A stretch of 64,000 nt of DNA, from the NCBI GenBank assembly GCA_036250195.1, contig JAVHZZ010000004.1, positions 250,908,028 through 250,972,027 of the forward strand. The letters run 5' to 3'. The translations under genes and the position numbers were made by a program. Position 1 is the first letter of the stretch; the number at the start of each line of letters is the position of its first letter. The DNA is from Mixophyes australis. Its lineage: Eukaryota > Chordata > Amphibia > Anura > Limnodynastidae. Shown in pieces: positions 44,901 through 59,300 of the stretch. The notes beneath the pieces are model-generated. The model saw only the letters and a list, made by a program, of their open reading frames with translations. It did not search any database and was not told the DNA's origin.

Positions 44901-47900
44901 ATAAAATGAATCATGAATCATGAATTGAATCATGAATCATGAATCGAATCATGAATCATGAATTGAATCATGAATCATAAATCATGAATCATGAATCATG
45001 AATTGAATCATGAATCATGAATTTAATCATGAATCATGAATTGAATCATGAATCATGAAATAAATCATGAATTAAATCAAGATTCATGAACAGTGAATTG
45101 AATCATGAAATAAATCATGAATCGAATCATAAATCATGAATTGAATCATGAATCATGAATCATGAATTGAATCATGAATCAAATCATGTATCATGAATCA
45201 AATCATGAATGATGAATCGAATCATGAATCGTGAATTGAATCATGAATTAAGAATCAAGAATCATGAATTGAATCATGAATCATGAATTGAATCATGAAT
45301 TGAATCATGAATCATGAATCATGAATTGAATCTTGAATCATGAATCGAATCATGAATTATGAACCGAATCATGAATCATTATTCGAATCATGAATCATTA
45401 TTCGAATCAAGAACCATGATTCGAATCAAGAATCATGAATGGAATAATGAATCATGAATCGAATCATGAATCACAAATACTGAATTAAATCATGAATCAT
45501 GAATCATAAAATGAATCATGAATCATGAATTGAATCATGAATCATGAATCGAATCATGAATCATGAATTGAATCATGAATCATGAATTGAATCATGATTC
45601 ATGAATTGAATCATGAATCATGAAATGAATCATGAAATAAATCATGAATCATGATTTCAATCAAGGATTGAATCATAATTCATGAAATGAATCATGAAAT
45701 GAATCATGAATCATGAATTGAATCTTGAATCACGAATTGAATCCTGAATCATGAATCATGAATCGAATCATGAATCATGAATCATGAATCATGAATTGAA
45801 TCATGAATTGAATCATGAATCAAGAATCATGAATCATTAATTGAATCATGAATTGAATCATGAATCATGAATCATGAATTGAATCATGAATCATGAATTG
45901 AATCATGAATTGAATCATGAATTATGAATCATAAAATGAATCATGATCTGAATCATGAATTGAATCATCAATCATGAATCATGAAATCAATCATGAAATA
46001 AATCATAAATCATGAATTGAATCAATAATTGAATCATGAATCACGAATTGAATCATGAATCATGAATCGAATCATGAATCATGAATAATTAATCATAAAT
46101 TGAATCATGAATCATGAAATAAATCATGAATTGAATCAAAATTCATGAACCGTGAATTGAATCATGAAATAAATCATGAATCATGAATCGAATCATAAAT
46201 CATGAATCATGAATTGAATCATGAATCATGAATCATGAATTGAATCATGAATCAAATCATTTATCATGAATCGAATCATGAATGATGAATCGAATTATGA
46301 ATCATGAATTGAATCATGACTTAAGAATCAAGAATCATGAATTGAATCATGAATCATGAATTGAATCATGAATTGAATCATGAATCATGAAGCAAGAATT
46401 GAATCAGGAATCATGAATCGAATCATAAATCATGATATGAATCATGAATCATGAATCATGAATTGAATCTTGAATCATGAATCGAATCATGAATCATGAA
46501 TTATGAACCGAATCATGAATCATTATGCGAATCAAGAACCATGATTCGAATCAAGAATCATGAATGGAATAATGAATCATGAATCGAATCATGAATCACA
46601 AATACTGAATCAAATCATGAATCATGAATCATAAAATGAATCATGAATCATGAATTGAATCATGAATCATGAATTGAATCATGAATCATAAATCATGAAT
46701 CATGAATCATGAATTGAATCATGAATCATGAATTTAATCATGAATCATAAATTGAATCATGAATCATGAATTGAATCATGAATTCAAACATGAATCATGA
46801 ATCGAATCATGAATCATGAATCATGCATTGAATCATGAATCATGAATCATGCATTGAATCATGAATTGAATCAAGAACCATGAATTGAATTATGAATTGA
46901 ATCAAGAATTGAATCATGAATTGAAACATGAATCATGAATCGAATCATGATTCATTAATCATGAATTGAATCATGAATCATTAATCATGAATTGAATCAT
47001 GAATCATGAATCATGAATTGAATTATGAATTGAATCAAGAACTGAATCATGAATTGAAACATGAATCATGAATCGAATCATGATTCATGAATCATGAATT
47101 GAATCATGGATCATGAATCATGAATTGAATCATGAATTGAATCATGAATCATGAATCATGAATTATAAATCATAAATTGAATCATAAATTGAATCATGAA
47201 TTGAATCATGAATCATGATTCATGAAATGAATCATGAATCGTGAATTGAATCATAAATCATGAATCATGAATTGAATCATGAATCATGAATCAAATCATG
47301 ATTCATGAATCATGAATTGAATCTTAAATCATGAATCGAATCATAAATCATGAATCATGAATTGAATCATGAATCGTGAATTGAATCATGAATCATGAAT
47401 TGAATCATGAATCATGAAATGAATCATGAATCATGAAATGAATCATGAATCATGAATCGAATCATGAATCACAAATCATGAATTATGAATCATAAATTGA
47501 ATCATGAATTGAATCATGAATTGAATCATGAATCATGAATCACAATTTAAATCATGAATCATGAATCGAATCATGAATGATGAATCGAATCATGAATCAT
47601 GAATTGAATCATGAATTAAGAATCATGAATCATGAATTGAATCATGAATTATGAATTGAATCATGAATTGAATCATGAATCATTAATTAAAACATGAATC
47701 ATGAATTGAATCATGATTTAAAACATGAATTATGAATTGAATCATGAATCATGAATCAAGAATTGAATCTTGAATCATGAATCGAATCATGAATCATGAA
47801 TTATAAATTGAATCATGAATCATGATTCGAATCAAGAATCATGAATCGAATCATGAATCATAAATCGAATCATGAATCACAAATCATGAATTGAATTATG

Positions 47901-48235
47901 AATCATGAATTATGAATCGAATCATGAATCACAAATCATGAATTAAATCATGAATCATGAATCATACAATGAATCATGAATGAAAATCATGAATCATGAA
48001 TCATGAATTGAATCGAATCATGAATCACAAATCATGAATTAAATCATGAATCATGAATCATACAATGAATCATGAATGAAAATCATGAATCATGAATCAT
48101 GAATTGAATCATAAATCATGAAATGAATCATAAATTGAATCATGAATCATGAATCATGAATTGAATCATAAATCATGAAATGAATCATGATTTAAATCAT
48201 GAATCATGAATTGAATCATGAATCATGAATTGAAT
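41921..48235 (+). repeat. ~6.31 kb tandem unit, copy 1
   Basis: First copy of a tandem pair. GATCTGAATC occurs at 42479, 44261 and 45945, showing ~1.7-1.8 kb subunits, and its counterparts lie at 48790, 50572 and 52283. The offset is 6311 up to about 44.58 kb. A deletion in this copy near 44.6 kb (the GAATGATGAATCGAATTATG stretch is missing) and a 20-base extra GAATCATTATTC phrase near 45.38 kb change it to 6338. CATGAAGCAAGAATTG at 46391 recurs at 53318 (offset 6927). The unit ends with two CATACAATG words 96 bases apart (47963, 48059). Confidence 0.8.
42118..42324 (+). repeat. 69-base direct repeat, three copies (site 1)
   Basis: AAAACATGAATCATGAATTG begins at 42118, 42187 and 42256, exactly 69 bases apart. 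Each is followed by GAATCATGATTTAAAACATG and GAATTATGAATTGAATC. The last unit ends in the variant GAATCCTGAATC. The same phrase occurs singly elsewhere (for example near 25357, 27718 and 33364), so the triplication is local. Confidence 0.85.
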
Positions 48236-48428
48236 CATGAATCATGAATTGAATCATGAATCATGAATCATGAATTAAATCATGAATCAAATCATGAATC
48301 ATGAATCGAATCATGAATGATGAATCGAATCATGAATCATGAATTGAATCATGAATTAAGAATCATGAATCATGAATTGAATCATGAATTATGAATTGAA
48401 TCATGAATTGAATCATGAATCATTAATG

Positions 48429-48635
48429 AAAACATGAATCATGAATTGAATCATGATTTAAAACATGAATTATGAATTGAATCATGAATCATGAATTAAA
48501 ACATGAATCATGAATTGAATCATGATTTAAAACATGAATTATGAATTGAATCATGAATCATGAATTAAAACATGAATCATGAATTGAATCATGATTTAAA
48601 ACATGAATTATGAATTGAATCCTGAATCATGAATC
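48429..48635 (+). repeat. 69-base direct repeat, three copies (site 2)
   Basis: Copies begin at 48429, 48498 and 48567, exactly 6311 bases after those of site 1. The triplication therefore existed before the ~6.3 kb tandem duplication copied it. Confidence 0.85.
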
Positions 48636-51600
48636 ATGAATCGAATCATGAATTGAATCAGGAATCAAGAATCATGAATCATTAATTGAATCATGAATTG
48701 AATCATGAATCATGAATCATGAATTGAATCATGAATCATGAATTGAATCATGAATTGAATCATGAATTATGAATCATAAAATGAATCATGATCTGAATCA
48801 TGAATTGAATCATCAATCATGAATCATGAAATCAATCATGAAATAAATCATGAATCATGAATTGAATCAAGAATTGAATCATGAATCACGAATTGAATCA
48901 TGAATCATGAATAATTAATCATAAATTGAATCATGAATCATGAAATAAATCATGAATTGAATCAAAATTCATGAACCGTGAATTGAATCATGAAATAAAT
49001 CATGAATCATGAATCGAATCATAAATCATGAATCATGAATTGAATCATGAATCATGAATCATGAATTGAATCATAAATCATGAATCATGAATTGAATCAT
49101 GAATCATGAATCATGAATTGAATCATGAATCAAATCATTTATCATGAATCGAATCATGAATGATGAATCGAATTATGAATCATGAATTGAATCATGAATT
49201 AAGAATCAAGAATCATGAATTGAATCATGAATCATGAATTGAATCATGAATTGAATCATGAATCATGAATCAAGAATTGAATCAGGAATCATGAATCGAA
49301 TCATAAATCATGATATGAATCATGAATCATGAATCATGAATTGAATCTTGAATCATGAATCGAATCATGAATCATGAATTATGAACCGAATCATGAATCA
49401 TTATTCGAATCAAGAACCATGATTCGAATCAAGAATCATGAATGGAATAATGAATCATGAATCGAATCATGAATCACAAATACTGAATCAAATCATGAAT
49501 CATGAATCATAAAATGAATCATGAATCATGAATTGAATCATGAATCATGAATCGAATCATGAATCATGAATTGAATCATGAATCATAAATCATGAATCAT
49601 GAATCATGAATTGAATCATGAATCATGAATTTAATCATGAATCATGAATTTAATCATGAATCATGAAATAAATCAAGAATTAAATCAAGATTCATGAACA
49701 GTGAATTGAATCATGAAATAAATCATGAATCGAATCATAAATCATGAATCATGAATTGAATCAGGAATCATGAATCGAATCATAAATCATGAATTGAATC
49801 ATGAATCATGAATCATGAATTGAATCATGAATCAAATCATGTATCATGAATCGAATCATGAATGATGAATCGAATCATGAATCGTGAATTGAATCATGAA
49901 TTAAGAATCAAGAATCATGAATTGAATCATGAATCATGAATTGAATCATGAATTGAATCATGAATCATGAATCATGAATTGAATCTTGAATCATGAATCG
50001 AATCATGAATCATGAATTATGAACTGAATCATGAATCATTATTCGAATCAAGAACCATGATTCGAATCAAGAATCATGAATGGAATAATGAATCATGAAT
50101 CGAATCATGAATCACAAATACTGAATTAAATCATGAATCATGAATCATAAAATGAATCATGAATCATGAATTGAATCATGAATCATGAATCGAATCATGA
50201 ATCATGAATTGAATCATGAATCATGAATTGAATCATGATTCATGAATTGAATCATGAATCATGAAATGAATCATGAAATAAATCATGAATCATGATTTCA
50301 ATCAAGGATTGAATCATAATTCATGAAATGAATCATGAAATGAATCATGAATCATGAATTGAATCTTGAATCACGAATTGAATCCTGAATCATGAATCAT
50401 GAATCGAATCATGAATCATGAATTGAATCATGAATTGAATCATGAATCAAGAATCATGAATCATTAATTGAATCATGAATTGAATCATGAATCATGAATC
50501 ATGAATTGAATCATGAATCATGAATTGAATCATGAATTGAATCATGAATTATGAATCATAAAATGAATCATGATCTGAATCATGAATTGAATCGTCAATC
50601 ATGAATCATGAAATCAATCATGAAATAAATCATGAATCATGAATTGAATCAAGAATTGAATCATGAATCACGAATTGAATCATGAATCATGAATCGAATC
50701 ATGAATCATGAATAATTAATCATAAATTGAATCATGAATCATGAAATAAATCATGAATTGAATCAAAATTCATGAACCGTGAATTGAATCATGAAATAAA
50801 TCATGAATCATGAATCGAATCATAAATCATGAATCATGAATTGAATCATGAATCATGAATCATGAATTGAATCATGAATCAAATCATTTATCATGAATCG
50901 AATCATGAATGATGAATCGAATTATGAATCATGAATTGAATCATGAATTAAGAATCAAGAATCATGAATTGAATCATGAATCATGAATTGAATCATGAAT
51001 TGAATCATGAATCATGAATCATGAATTGAATCAGGAATCATGAATCGAATCATAAATCATGATATGAATCATGAATCATGAATCATGAATTGAATCTTGA
51101 ATCATGAATCGAATCATGAATCATGAATTATGAACCGAATCATGAATCATTATTCGAATCAAGAACCATGATTCGAATCAAGAATCATGAATGGAATAAT
51201 GAATCATGAATCGAATCATGAATCACAAATACTGAATCAAATCATGAATCATGAATCATAAAATGAATCATGAATCATGAATTGAATCATGAATCATGAA
51301 TCGAATCATGAATCATGAATTGAATCATGAATCATAAATCATGAATCATGAATCATGAATTGAATCATGAATCATGAATTTAATCATGAATCATGAATTG
51401 AATCATGAATCATGAAATAAATCATGAATTAAATCAAGATTCATGAACAGTGAATTGAATCATGAAATAAATCATGAATCGAATCATAAATCATGAATTG
51501 AATCATGAATCATGAATCATGAATTGAATCATGAATCAAATCATGTATCATGAATCAAATCATGAATGATGAATCGAATCATGAATCGTGAATTGAATCA

Positions 51601-51909
51601 TGAATTAAGAATCAAGAATCATGAATTGAATCATGAATCATGAATTGAATCATGAATTGAATCATGAATCATGAATCATGAATTGAATCTTGAATCATGA
51701 ATCGAATCATGAATTATGAACCGAATCATGAATCATTATTCGAATCAAGAACCATGATTCGAATCAAGAATCATGAATGGAATAATGAATCATGAATCGA
51801 ATCATGAATCACAAATACTGAATTAAATCATGAATCATGAATCATAAAATGAATCATGAATCATGAATTGAATCATGAATCATGAATCGAATCATGAATC
51901 ATGAATTGA

Positions 51910-53090
51910 ATCATGAATCATGAATTGAATCATGATTCATGAATTGAATCATGAATCATGAAATGAATCATGAAATAAATCATGAATCATGATTTCAATC
52001 AAGGATTGAATCATAATTCATGAAATGAATCATGAAATGAATCATGAATCATGAATTGAATCTTGAATCACGAATTGAATCCTGAATCATGAATCATGAA
52101 TCGAATCATGAATCATGAATCATGAATCATGAATTGAATCATGAATTGAATCATGAATCAAGAATCATGAATCATTAATTGAATCATGAATTGAATCATG
52201 AATCATGAATCATGAATTGAATCATGAATCATGAATTGAATCATGAATTGAATCATGAATTATGAATCATAAAATGAATCATGATCTGAATCATGAATTG
52301 AATCATCAATCATGAATCATGAAATCAATCATGAAATAAATCATAAATCATGAATTGAATCAATAATTGAATCATGAATCACGAATTGAATCATGAATCA
52401 TGAATCGAATCATGAATCATGAATAATTAATCATAAATTGAATCATGAATCATGAAATAAATCATGAATTGAATCAAAATTCATGAACCGTGAATTGAAT
52501 CATGAATCATGAATTGAATCATGATTCATGAATTGAATCATGAATCATGAAATGAATCATGAAATAAATCATGAATCATGATTTCAATCAAGGATTGAAT
52601 CATAATTCATGAAATGAATCATGAAATGAATCATGAATCATGAATTGAATCTTGAATCACGAATTGAATCCTGAATCATGAATCATGAATCGAATCATGA
52701 ATCATGAATCATGAATCATGAATTGAATCATGAATTGAATCATGAATCAAGAATCATGAATCATTAATTGAATCATGAATTGAATCATGAATCATGAATC
52801 ATGAATTGAATCATGAATCATGAATTGAATCATGAATTGAATCATGAATTATGAATCATAAAATGAATCATGATCTGAATCATGAATTGAATCATCAATC
52901 ATGAATCATGAAATCAATCATGAAATAAATCATAAATCATGAATTGAATCAATAATTGAATCATGAATCACGAATTGAATCATGAATCATGAATCGAATC
53001 ATGAATCATGAATAATTAATCATAAATTGAATCATGAATCATGAAATAAATCATGAATTGAATCAAAATTCATGAACCGTGAATTGAATC
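51910..53090 (+). repeat. 589-base tandem duplication inside copy 2 only
   Basis: GATTCATGAATTG at 51934 recurs at 52523, and GATCTGAATC at 52283 recurs at 52872, both 589 bases apart. The equivalent region of copy 1 (about 45.59-46.2 kb) has it once. This explains most of the length difference between the two ~6-7 kb units and dates the duplication after them. Confidence 0.8.
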
Positions 53091-55180
53091 ATGAAATAAA
53101 TCATGAATCATGAATCGAATCATAAATCATGAATCATGAATTGAATCATGAATCATGAATCATGAATTGAATCATGAATCAAATCATTTATCATGAATCG
53201 AATCATGAATGATGAATCGAATTATGAATCATGAATTGAATCATGACTTAAGAATCAAGAATCATGAATTGAATCATGAATCATGAATTGAATCATGAAT
53301 TGAATCATGAATCATGAAGCAAGAATTGAATCAGGAATCATGAATCGAATCATAAATCATGATATGAATCATGAATCATGAATCATGAATTGAATCTTGA
53401 ATCATGAATCGAATCATGAATCATGAATTATGAACCGAATCATGAATCATTATGCGAATCAAGAACCATGATTCGAATCAAGAATCATGAATGGAATAAT
53501 GAATCATGAATCGAATCATGAATCACAAATACTGAATCAAATCATGAATCATGAATCATAAAATGAATCATGAATCATGAATTGAATCATGAATCATGAA
53601 TTGAATCATGAATCATAAATCATGAATCATGAATCATGAATTGAATCATGAATCATGAATTTAATCATGAATCATAAATTGAATCATGAATCATGAATTG
53701 AATCATGAATTCAAACATGAATCATGAATCGAATCATGAATCATGAATCATGCATTGAATCATGAATCATGAATCATGCATTGAATCATGAATTGAATCA
53801 AGAACCATGAATTGAATTATGAATTGAATCAAGAATTGAATCATGAATTGAAACATGAATCATGAATCGAATCATGATTCATTAATCATGAATTGAATCA
53901 TGAATCATTAATCATGAATTGAATCATGAATCATGAATCATGAATTGAATTATGAATTGAATCAAGAACTGAATCATGAATTGAAACATGAATCATGAAT
54001 CGAATCATGATTCATGAATCATGAATTGAATCATGGATCATGAATCATGAATTGAATCATGAATTGAATCATGAATCATGAATCATGAATTATAAATCAT
54101 AAATTGAATCATAAATTGAATCATGAATTGAATCATGAATCATGATTCATGAAATGAATCATGAATCGTGAATTGAATCATAAATCATGAATCATGAATT
54201 GAATCATGAATCATGAATCAAATCATGATTCATGAATCATGAATTGAATCTTAAATCATGAATCGAATCATAAATCATGAATCATGAATTGAATCATGAA
54301 TCGTGAATTGAATCATGAATCATGAATTGAATCATGAATCATGAAATGAATCATGAATCATGAAATGAATCATGAATCATGAATCGAATCATGAATCACA
54401 AATCATGAATTATGAATCATAAATTGAATCATGAATTGAATCATGAATTGAATCATGAATCATGAATCACAATTTAAATCATGAATCATGAATCGAATCA
54501 TGAATGATGAATCGAATCATGAATCATGAATTGAATCATGAATTAAGAATCATGAATCATGAATTGAATCATGAATTATGAATTGAATCATGAATTGAAT
54601 CATGAATCATTAATTAAAACATGAATCATGAATTGAATCATGATTTAAAACATGAATTATGAATTGAATCATGAATCATGAATCAAGAATTGAATCTTGA
54701 ATCATGAATCGAATCATGAATCATGAATTATAAATTGAATCATGAATCATGATTCGAATCAAGAATCATGAATCGAATCATGAATCATAAATCGAATCAT
54801 GAATCACAAATCATGAATTGAATTATGAATCATGAATTATGAATCGAATCATGAATCACAAATCATGAATTAAATCATGAATCATGAATCATACAATGAA
54901 TCATGAATGAAAATCATGAATCATGAATCATGAATTGAATCGAATCATGAATCACAAATCATGAATTAAATCATGAATCATGAATCATACAATGAATCAT
55001 GAATGAAAATCATGAATCATGAATCATGAATTGAATCATAAATCATGAAATGAATCATAAATTGAATCATGAATCATGAATCATGAATTGAATCATAAAT
55101 CATGAAATGAATCATGATTTAAATCATGAATCATGAATTGAATCATGAATCATGAATTGAATCATGAATCATGAATTGAA

Positions 55181-56359
55181 TCATGAATCATGAAATGAAT
55201 CATGAATTGAATCATGAATCATGAAATGAATCATGAATCGTATCATAAATTAAAACATGAATCATGAATCGATTCATGAATCATGAATCGAATCATGAAT
55301 CACAAATACTGAATTGAATTATAAATCATGAATTATGAATCGAATCATGAATCACAAATCATGAATTTAATCATGAATCATGAATCATAAAATGAATCAT
55401 GAATCATGAATGGAATCATGAATCAGGAATCAGGAATTGAAATATAAATCATGAAATGAATCATGAAATGAATCATGAATCATGAATTGAATCATGAATA
55501 ATGAATTGAATCATGAATCATGAATCATGAATCATGAATTGAATCATGAATCATGAATCGAATCATGAATCATGAATTGAATCATGAATCATGAATCATG
55601 AATCATGAATTGAATCATGAATCATGAATTGAATCATGAATCATGAATCATGAATTGAATCATGAATTAAATCATGAATCATAAATTGAATTATGAATTG
55701 AATCAAGAATTGAATCATGAATTGAAACATGAATCATGAATCGAATCATGATTCATGAATAATGAATTGAATCATGAATCATGAATCATGAATTAAATTA
55801 TGAATTGAATCAAGAATTGAATCATGAATTGAAACATGAATCATAAATCGAATCATGATTCATGAATCATGAATTGAATCATGAATCATGAATCATGAAT
55901 TGAATCATGAATCATGAAGCGAATCATGAATCATGAATCAGGAATTGAAATATAAATCATGAAATGAATCATGAATCATGAATTGAATCATGAATCATGA
56001 ATTGAATCATGAATCATGAATCATGAATCATGAATTGAATCATGAATCATGAATCGAATCATGAATCATGAATTGAATCATGAATCATGAATCATGAATC
56101 ATGAATTGAATCATGAATCATGAATTGAATCATGAATCATGAATCATGAATTGAATCATGAATTAAATCATGAATCATAAATTGAATTATGAATTGAATC
56201 AAGAATTGAATCATGAATTGAAACATGAATCATGAATCGAATCATGATTCATGAATAATGAATTGAATCATGAATCATGAATCATGAATTGAATTATGAA
56301 TTGAATCAAGAATTGAATCATGAATTGAAACATGAATCATAAATCGAATCATGATTCAT
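55181..56359 (+). repeat. Mixed zone with a ~0.5 kb duplication
   Basis: After the 6.9 kb unit the order is that of 40.5-40.9 kb, and then a segment like 17.0-17.3 kb appears (GAATTATGAATTGAATCAAG, GAATTGAAACATG, GAATAATGAATTG, GAAGCGAATC at about 55915). GGAATTGAAATATAAATC occurs near 55431 and again near 55939, so the stretch between is doubled at about 0.5 kb spacing with changes. It ends where ATTAAATCATAAAACATG begins, the left edge of the second superblock. Confidence 0.6.
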
Positions 56360-59300
56360 GAATCATGAATTAAATCATAAAACATGAATCCTGAATTGAA
56401 TCATGAATCATGAATCATGAATTGAATCATAAATCATGAATCAAGAAATGAATCATGAACCATGAATCGAATCATGAATCATGAATTGAATCATGAATCG
56501 AATCATGAATCATGAATTGAATCATGAATTAAGAATCATGAATCATGAATTGAATCATGAATCATGAATTGAATCATGAATTGAATCATGAATTGAATCA
56601 GGAATGATGAATTGAATCATGAATCATGAATCAAATCATGAATCATGAATTGAATCATGAATCATGAATCGTGAATTGAATCATGAATCATGAATCATGA
56701 ATTGAATCCTGATTTATGAATCATAATTTGAATCATGAATTGAATCATGAATTGAATCATGAATCATGAATCATGAAATGAATCATGAATCATGAATTGA
56801 ATCATGAATCATGACTCATGAATTGAATCTTGAATCATGAATCGAATGATGAATGATGAATCATGAATTATGAATCGAATCATGAATCATGATTTGAATC
56901 AAGAATCATGAATCGAATCATGAATCGAATCATGAATCATGAATCATAAAATATATCATGAATCATGAATGGAATCATAAATCATAAATCATGAATTGAA
57001 TCATAAATCATGAAATGAATCATGAATCATGAATTAAAACATGAATCATGAATCATGAATTGAATCATGAATCATGAATTGAATCATGAATCATGAATTG
57101 AATCATGAATCATGAATCGAATCATGAATCATGAATTGAATCATGAATCATGAATCATGAATCATGAATTGAATCATGAATCATAAATTGAATCATGAAT
57201 CATGAAATGAATCATGAAATAAATCATGAATCATGAATTAAATCATAAAACATGAATCATGAATTGAATCATGAATCATGAATCATGAATTGAATCATGA
57301 ATCATGAATCAAGAAATGAATCATGAATCATGAATCGAATCATGAATCATGAATAGAATCATGAATCGAATCATGAATCATGAATTGAATCATGAATTAA
57401 GAATCATGAATCATGAATTGAATCATGAATCATGAATTGAATCATGAATTGAATCATGAATTGAATCAGGAATCATGAATTGAATCATGAATCATGAATC
57501 AAATTATGAATCATGAATCATGAATTGAATCATGAATCATGAATCGTGAATTGAATCATGAATCATGAATCATGAATTGAATCCTGATTTATGAATCATA
57601 ATTTGAATCATGAATTGAATCATGAATTGAATCATGAATCATGAATCATGAAATGAATCATGAATCATGAATTGAATCATGAATCATGAATCATGAATTG
57701 AATCTTGAATCATGAATCGAATCATGAATTATGAATCGAATCATGAATTATGAATCGAATCATGAATCATGATTTGAATCATGAATCACAAATCATGAAT
57801 TGAATCATGAATCATGAATCATAAAATGAATCATGAATCATGAATCATGAATCATGAATCATGAATTGAATCATGAATCATAAATTGAATCATGAATCAT
57901 GAAATGAATCATGAAATAAATCATGAGTCATGAATTAAATCATAAAACATGAATCATGAATTGAATCATGAATCATGAATTGAATCATGAATCATGAATC
58001 AAGAAATGAATCATGAATCATGAATTGAATCATGAATTATGAATTGAATCATGAATTAAATCATGAATTGAATCAGGAATCATGAATTGAATCATGAATC
58101 ATGAATCAAATCATGAATCATGAATCATGAATTGAATCATGAATCATGAATCGTGAATTGAATCATGAATCATGAATCATGAATTGAATCCTGATTTATT
58201 AATCATAATTTGAATCATGAATTGAATCATGAATTGAATCATGAATCATGAAATGAATCATGAATCATGAATTGAATCATGAATCATGAATCATGAATTG
58301 AATCTTGAATCATGAATCGAATCATGAATCATGAATCATGAATTATGAATCGAATCATGAATCATGATTTCAATCAAGAATCATGAATCGAATCATGAAT
58401 CGAATCATGAATCATGAATCATAAAATGAATCATGAATCATGAATGGAATCATAAATCATAAATCATGAATTAAATCATAAATCATGAAATGAATCATGA
58501 ATCATGAATTAAAACATGAATCATGAATCATGAATTGAATCATGAATCATGAATTGAATCATGAATCATGAATTGAATCATGAATCATGAATCGAATCAT
58601 GAATCATGAATTGAATCATGAATCATGAATCATGAATCATGAATCATGAATTGAATCATGAATCATGAATTGAATCATGAATCATGAAATGAATCATGAA
58701 ATAAATCATGAATCATGATTTCAATAAAGAATTGAATCATAAATCATGAAATGAATCGTGAATCACGAATTGAATCATGAATAATGAATGGAATCATGAA
58801 TCATGAATAATGAATCATGAATTGAATCATGAATCATGAATTGAATCATGAATTGAATCATGAATTGAATCATGAATCAAGAATCGTGAAATAAATCATG
58901 AATTGAATCAAGATTCATATACCATGAATTGAATCATGAAATAAATCACAAATCATGAATTAAATCATAAAACATGAATCATGAATTGAATCATGAATCA
59001 TGAATCATGAATTGAATTATGAATCATGAATTAAGAATCATGAATCATTAATTGAATCATGAATTGAATCATGAATCATGAATCATGAATTGAATCATGA
59101 ATCATGAATTGAATCATAAATTGAATCATGAATTATGAATCATAAAATGAATCATGATCTGAATCATGAATTGAATCATCAATCATGAATCATGAAATCA
59201 ATCATGAAATAAATCATGAATCATGAATTGAATCAAGAATTGAATCATGAATCACGAATTGAATCATGAATCATGAATCGAATCATGAATCATGAATAAT

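Larger units (their letters stand above)
48236..55180 (+). repeat. ~6.93 kb tandem unit, copy 2
   Basis: Second copy of the pair starting at 41921. It is longer mainly because an internal segment of 589 bases is doubled near 51.9-53.1 kb. It ends with the same CATACAATG doublet (54890, 54986; 96 bases apart), and the match to copy 1 stops near 55194, where GAAATGAATC replaces GAATCATG. After that point the order of 40.5 kb resumes (a GTATCATAAATTAAAAC phrase and the AATCGATTCATG palindrome at 55264), as expected if the whole ~6.3 kb piece was inserted by tandem duplication. Confidence 0.8.
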
